A stretch of DNA of 11,090 nucleotides, taken from Acetatifactor sp. GTDB taxonomy: Bacteria > Bacillota > Clostridia > Lachnospirales > Lachnospiraceae. The notes beneath the pieces are model-generated. The model saw only the letters and a list, made by a program, of their open reading frames with translations, made no database searches and was not told the origin of the DNA. Where the stretch lies: the NCBI GenBank assembly GCA_016303085.1, contig JAEDMI010000073.1:1-11090 (forward strand), read 5' to 3'. Position numbers and translations under genes: made by a program. Positions within the stretch are counted from its first letter, which is position 1. Every line of letters begins with the position of its first letter. Positions 7,295-11,090 of the stretch are shown here, in pieces.

Positions 7295-8347
7295 ATGCTT
7301 AAGCTGGAATACGATAAAAAGCAGATTGAAGAGGTTATTGACAAAATTGTTAAAAAGACCATGAACATGGACCTGACTTGGGACTGGCCCTGCGGTGTAG
7401 CTTATTACGGTATCGGTGAGGCATACGAAAAAACCGGAAAGCAGGAATACCTTGACTTATTGAAGGACAGAGTAGATGAACTGATTGACCTTGGACTGCC
7501 GAAGGTGTGGACGGTCAATGCCTGCGCCATGGGACATTGTCTCATCACCCTTTACAAAGCTACGGGAGAGCAGCGCTACTACGATATCCTCATGAGTAAG
7601 ATAGAGTATATTACGAAGAATGCTCTCCGCTTTGGGGATAATGTGTTGCAGCATACGGTGTCTGCCAACAATGATTTCCCGGAGCAGGCGTGGTGCGACA
7701 CCCTGTTTATGGCAGCTTTCCTTCTGCTTCGTGTAGGCGTAATGAATCGGGATGAGGCAATGATAGAAGATGCACTGAACCAGTACTACTGGCATATTAA
7801 ATATTTGCAGAACCCCAGCAGCGGTCTTTGGTATCATGGTTACAACAACATTACCGGGGACCATATGTCCGGAATTTACTGGGGCAGGGCAAATGCCTGG
7901 GCGGCATTTACCATGGCGCAGGTAGGAGGAATCCTGCCGGAGTGTTATCTTTACCCGAAATATATTGATATTGCCGGCTCTCTGAATGAGCAGCTGGCAA
8001 CCCTGAAAACCCTCCAGACGGGAAACGGTCTTTGGAGGACAGTGCTGGACGACCCGGATTCCTATGAGGAGATTTCAGCTTCCGCAGGAATTGCGGCAGC
8101 AATGCTTACCAGAGGAAACCCTCTGCATTCTAAATATATCAATAAATCCATCAAAGGATTGTTGGACAATGTCAGCGAGGACGGCAAAGTAATGAATGTA
8201 TCCGGCGGTACTGCTGTCATGAGGGATAAGGAAGGCTACAGAGGAATTCCCAAGGCATATATTCAGGGCTGGGGACAGGGTCTTGCTCTGGCGTTCTTTT
8301 CGACACTGCTGATTTCCGACGAGATTGCAAAGGACGGTGCTTTGTAA
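7295..8347 (+). CDS. GH105 unsaturated rhamnogalacturonyl hydrolase (YteR-like)
   Basis: Releases the 4,5-unsaturated galacturonic acid that pectate/rhamnogalacturonan lyases leave at the non-reducing end of oligosaccharides. It is 350 residues, close to the roughly 370 of B. subtilis YteR. No signal peptide is present, so it acts in the cytosol on imported sugars. The repeating helical-hairpin pattern of an (alpha/alpha)6 barrel is visible. Family marks in order are VNACAMGHCLITLYKATG (about 74-91), WCDTLFMAA (133-141), GLWYHGYN (177-184), GIYWGRANAW (193-202), LDDPDSYEEISASAG (251-265) and QGWGQGLAL (324-332). D135 aligns with the general acid/base Asp of YteR (D143) by motif. The start has GGAGG at 7286-7290, four bases before the ATG. 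The next gene begins two bases after its stop, so the genes form one operon. The exact substrate (RG-I versus another unsaturated uronide) is not decided by sequence. Confidence 0.9.
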   Translation: MLKLEYDKKQIEEVIDKIVKKTMNMDLTWDWPCGVAYYGIGEAYEKTGKQEYLDLLKDRVDELIDLGLPKVWTVNACAMGHCLITLYKATGEQRYYDILMSKIEYITKNALRFGDNVLQHTVSANNDFPEQAWCDTLFMAAFLLLRVGVMNRDEAMIEDALNQYYWHIKYLQNPSSGLWYHGYNNITGDHMSGIYWGRANAWAAFTMAQVGGILPECYLYPKYIDIAGSLNEQLATLKTLQTGNGLWRTVLDDPDSYEEISASAGIAAAMLTRGNPLHSKYINKSIKGLLDNVSEDGKVMNVSGGTAVMRDKEGYRGIPKAYIQGWGQGLALAFFSTLLISDEIAKDGAL

Positions 8348-8349
8348 AT

Positions 8350-10149
8350 ATGTTTCGCAGGAATTTCCTGTTCGGAGTGGACTCCGGCACGGCAAACATT
8401 ATTGATGTCAGTGCGGCGGATTTATACCAACCGGGCAAAGGCTACGGCTTTATCACAGAACAAAACAGAAGAGAACAGGAACTCCTGAAAATACCGGAAC
8501 TCAATTCAGGCTTTGATACCTTTTACTGGTATCAGGATACGGATTTGACATGTCCGGAGGATAATGATTCAGGCTGTTTTCTGGATTCCGATAAAAGAGT
8601 AAGAGAGCTGGAGGAAGAAGCAGGAGAAAGTTTTGCGGGAGAGCACAGGCGTATTCCTCTCACTTTTAAAGTGGACGTACCCCGTCAGGGGAACTATAAA
8701 GTAACAATCACTATCCGCACGGAAGAACCTATGAGGGACGTACAGATTTTCACGGGGCGCAGGCGTCTGGGATTTTTCGGGAACATTCCCGGGAACACGG
8801 AGTTCAGGCACACCATGACAGTAAATGTGTGCGATATCGTACCCAGAGGGCAGACCAGGATTTATACGGATAAATCTCTGGATATTACGGTGGTGGCGGA
8901 TAAGCCGAAAATCAGCGGTATCACTATTGTGGAGACTGTATGCCCCGTTATTTATATTGCGGGAGACTCCACAGTGACAGACCAGAGTGCGGAGTATCCT
9001 TATGCACCGGGTACAAGCTATGCCGGCTGGGGTCAAATGCTTTCTGCTTATCTGGATGAAAATATAGCTGTCTCCAACCATGCTCATTCAGGGCTGACCA
9101 CAGACAGTTTCCGCCGGGAGGGACATTATGCGGTTATTGATCAGTACAGCAGGCCCGGAGACTTTTTGTTTTACCAGTTCGGGCACAACGATCAAAAGCT
9201 ACAGGAGTTAAAGGCAGAAGGCGGATACCGTATGAATCTGCTCAGGTACATCGGTGAATGTCGGGACAAGGGTGCATATCCTGTGATTGTGACGCCCATT
9301 GCCCGTAACAGTTGGAAAGGAAATGACGGTTCCTATAACGATTTATTATGGGAATACGCAGAAACCTGTAGGGAAATCGGTAGGACAGCAGAGGTTCCCG
9401 TGCTGGATTTACATAAGCTGAGCAGAGAATTTATTGTTAAAAAGGGACTGGAAGCGTCCAAGGCATATTTTTTCCCCAATGACTTTACCCACAGCAATGA
9501 TTATGGTGCTTATTATATGGCAGGATTCGTAGCAAAAGAAATTGTGAGAGTATGCGGGAGCCATAATGAGCCGAGGTATCGCTTTTTGGCAAAGTGTGTG
9601 ACGGAGGGCTTCGGACAATGGAAGCCGGCGGAGACAATTGCAGTGCCGGTAAAACCCAAAAAGTTTGAGGCTATGATAAATCCCTGGGGAGAAAATGAAC
9701 TTCTCTCCGATGTTCAGGATTTGGATGCACCGCTGGACAGGGTAACGGCTCTTGATATGATTATCAAAACGGCCAGATTCTTTCCCACTAATGTATATAA
9801 TGATATGTTTACGGATGTGGTAGGTCATGAATGGTACGCGGGCACTGTGGAATGTGCCTACCAGAATGGCATTATCGATGAGCATCTGGTGACGGATAAT
9901 TGTTTTTGCCCGGAAAACCGGGTAACGCTGGAGGAATTTCTGGTGCTGGCCGTGAACGGATATAAGAGCAGGAAAACCCTTCCGCAGGAAGCTCCATGCT
10001 CCTACGATGACTGCTGCAGACCTTTTGCCCTGAGGTTTATCAGGGCGGCCCGGAGTATCGGCTTACTGAAAGCTGACGGCAGTGAACAGCTGAGCCGGAT
10101 AATTACCAGAGGTGAAGCGGTTGAAATATGCAGAAAAATGAAGATTTAG
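8350..10149 (+). CDS. CE12-like SGNH rhamnogalacturonan acetylesterase with C-terminal S-layer-homology-like repeats
   Basis: Likely removes acetyl esters from rhamnogalacturonan fragments. Three parts are visible in 599 residues. (1) A beta-rich N-terminal domain at about 5-195, starting FLFGVDSG and containing DLYQPGKGYGF, as in the accessory domain of many YesT-type esterases. (2) An SGNH hydrolase domain at about 199-402 with GDSTV at 205-209 (nucleophile S207), Gly248, GHND at 278-281 and DFTH at 378-381 (catalytic D378 and H381); all four blocks are intact. (3) A C-terminal region at about 455-599 with SLH-like units, clearest at 487-539 (MFTDV, EWYAGTVECAYQNGII, PENRVTLEEF), a partial one before it and a degenerate one after it ending TRGEAVEI. 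There is no signal peptide, which is at odds with SLH repeats anchoring proteins to cell walls. The start is two bases after the GH105 stop with only a weak upstream ribosome site (AAGGACGG, about 8330-8336), so translation probably depends on coupling. Confidence 0.87.
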   Translation: MFRRNFLFGVDSGTANIIDVSAADLYQPGKGYGFITEQNRREQELLKIPELNSGFDTFYWYQDTDLTCPEDNDSGCFLDSDKRVRELEEEAGESFAGEHRRIPLTFKVDVPRQGNYKVTITIRTEEPMRDVQIFTGRRRLGFFGNIPGNTEFRHTMTVNVCDIVPRGQTRIYTDKSLDITVVADKPKISGITIVETVCPVIYIAGDSTVTDQSAEYPYAPGTSYAGWGQMLSAYLDENIAVSNHAHSGLTTDSFRREGHYAVIDQYSRPGDFLFYQFGHNDQKLQELKAEGGYRMNLLRYIGECRDKGAYPVIVTPIARNSWKGNDGSYNDLLWEYAETCREIGRTAEVPVLDLHKLSREFIVKKGLEASKAYFFPNDFTHSNDYGAYYMAGFVAKEIVRVCGSHNEPRYRFLAKCVTEGFGQWKPAETIAVPVKPKKFEAMINPWGENELLSDVQDLDAPLDRVTALDMIIKTARFFPTNVYNDMFTDVVGHEWYAGTVECAYQNGIIDEHLVTDNCFCPENRVTLEEFLVLAVNGYKSRKTLPQEAPCSYDDCCRPFALRFIRAARSIGLLKADGSEQLSRIITRGEAVEICRKMKI

Positions 10150-10169
10150 AATAGAGGGAGGAAAAAGAA

Positions 10170-11090
10170 ATGTCAAAGGAAAAAGGCGGGTTTACCCTTC
10201 CCGGAGAGTCCGGTTATGAGGAGCTTACCTTGAAAATGGCAGAAAAATGGGGGGCTGATGTCATCAGGGACAGTGACGGAACTGTTCTGTCGGATGAAAT
10301 CGTCCACGCGGGCTATGGCATTTACTCCACAATCTGTATCATCAGAGATCACAATGAGTGGGCAAAGAAGAACACCGATAAACTTCAGCAAACCTTTCTC
10401 TGTACTCCGGCTGAGGTGGCAGAGGGAGATGAAGTGACAATCTGCCTGATGGAAAGTTTTTTTGCAGAGCAGTTCAGAATCAATGACAGTGAGAAAGCAT
10501 TTTCCTATTGGGAGGTTTATGACAGAACTTCCAACGAAAAGGTGAGCAGGGAGAAGTGGACTTATCATAAGGAGGAGGGCACGGTTACGGTAAAGGGAAT
10601 CATCCCCTTCCATAAATATACCGTCAGCTTTCTCGCCTACCGTATCTGGGAAGAGATTTCCATGTACAATCATACCACCAACAACTGGGACAAGGAGCAT
10701 CTGATGCAGCTGGAGCCCAGATATCCGGAGACAAGGGAGTATCTGCTGAATTGGATGAAAAGCTGGTGTGAGACTCACCCGGATACTACGGTGGTGCGCT
10801 TTACCTCCATGTTTTACAACTTTGTGTGGATATGGGGCAGCAGCGAAAGAAACCGGCATCTGTTTTCCGATTGGGCTTCCTACGATTATACCGTCAGTGA
10901 TATTGCGCTGGAGGAATTTGAACAAAAATACGGCTACCGCATGACAGCGGAAGACTTTATCAATAAGGGACAGCTGCATGTGACCCATATGCCCGGCAAT
11001 CAGCGGAAGGCTGACTGGATGGCGTTTATCAATGACTTTGTGATTTCTTTCGGCAGAGAACTGATTGACCTGGTTCACAGCTATGGGAAA
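10170..11090 (+). CDS. GH112 beta-galactoside phosphorylase (galactosyl-rhamnose or LNB/GNB type), cut by window end
   Basis: The first 307 residues of an intracellular enzyme that splits beta-galactosides with phosphate to give galactose 1-phosphate. The start is firm: GGAGG at 10157-10161 and an eight-base spacer before the ATG. Family-typical sequence begins at once (GFTLPGESGYEELTL at 7-21, WGADVIRDSDGT at 27-38). It continues through PFHKYTVSFLAYRIWEEISM (146-165), VVRFTSMFYNFVWIWG (208-223) and INDFV...LIDLVHSYGK at 287-307. GH112 proteins are usually about 720-750 residues, so more than half is missing. The catalytic Asp (D313 in the Bifidobacterium longum enzyme) would lie a few residues beyond the edge. 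Family members cleave lacto-N-biose/galacto-N-biose or D-galactosyl-beta-1,4-L-rhamnose. The pectin-related neighbours favour the latter, but this is context, not sequence proof. Annotation pipelines may name it 1,3-beta-galactosyl-N-acetylhexosamine phosphorylase. It is 20 bases downstream of the esterase gene, in the same operon. Confidence 0.9.
   Translation, partial: MSKEKGGFTLPGESGYEELTLKMAEKWGADVIRDSDGTVLSDEIVHAGYGIYSTICIIRDHNEWAKKNTDKLQQTFLCTPAEVAEGDEVTICLMESFFAEQFRINDSEKAFSYWEVYDRTSNEKVSREKWTYHKEEGTVTVKGIIPFHKYTVSFLAYRIWEEISMYNHTTNNWDKEHLMQLEPRYPETREYLLNWMKSWCETHPDTTVVRFTSMFYNFVWIWGSSERNRHLFSDWASYDYTVSDIALEEFEQKYGYRMTAEDFINKGQLHVTHMPGNQRKADWMAFINDFVISFGRELIDLVHSYGK

Noticed and set aside
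9409..9885. 158-residue minus-strand open frame
   Set aside because: Shadow of the esterase gene across its catalytic His block and SLH-like region.
10173..11078. 301-residue open frame on the minus strand
   Set aside because: It is antisense to the GH112 gene, whose plus-strand frame is open to the window end, matches the family from the first residues and has a good ribosome site. The minus frame shows no recognisable domain or start signal.

Overview
The window reads as chromosomal DNA of a low-to-moderate-GC Firmicute, most likely a Lachnospiraceae/Clostridium phytofermentans-type gut or plant-polymer degrader. The evidence is strong GGAGG ribosome binding sites, CUT1 sugar-ABC genes without their own ATPase, AraC-type control and a GH112 phosphorylase. 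This placement is inferred from gene content; no marker gene is present.

Region 1 (1-2031, + strand): a 2-isopropylmalate synthase (leuA, long type-2 form) whose reading frame continues without a break into a C-terminal AraC-type DNA-binding domain. This fusion is the most unusual object in the window. Region 2 (2033-3016, - strand): a cupin + AraC-HTH transcription factor, convergent with leuA with a single base between the two stop codons. Region 3 (3017-3396): a roughly 380-bp divergent regulatory region with a good promoter for the regulator and a candidate operator in front of the transporter genes.

Region 4 (3397-7091, + strand): two CUT1 permeases and a very well translated lipoprotein solute-binding protein (LplB/YtcP/YtcQ-like). 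A GC-rich hairpin follows. Region 5 (7295 to the right edge, + strand): a GH105 unsaturated rhamnogalacturonyl hydrolase, a CE12-like SGNH rhamnogalacturonan acetylesterase with S-layer-homology-like repeats at its C-terminus, and the first 307 codons of a GH112 beta-galactoside phosphorylase that runs off the window.

Taken together, regions 2-5 look like a locus for importing and dismantling rhamnogalacturonan-I oligosaccharides inside the cell. The binding protein and permeases import the oligosaccharide. CE12 removes acetyl groups. GH105 takes off the unsaturated uronic acid left by a lyase. GH112 splits Gal-beta-1,4-Rha with phosphate to Gal-1-P and rhamnose. The pathway order is inference from family knowledge; none of the soluble enzymes has a visible signal peptide. 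No RNA genes, CRISPR arrays, insertion sequences or attachment sites were seen.
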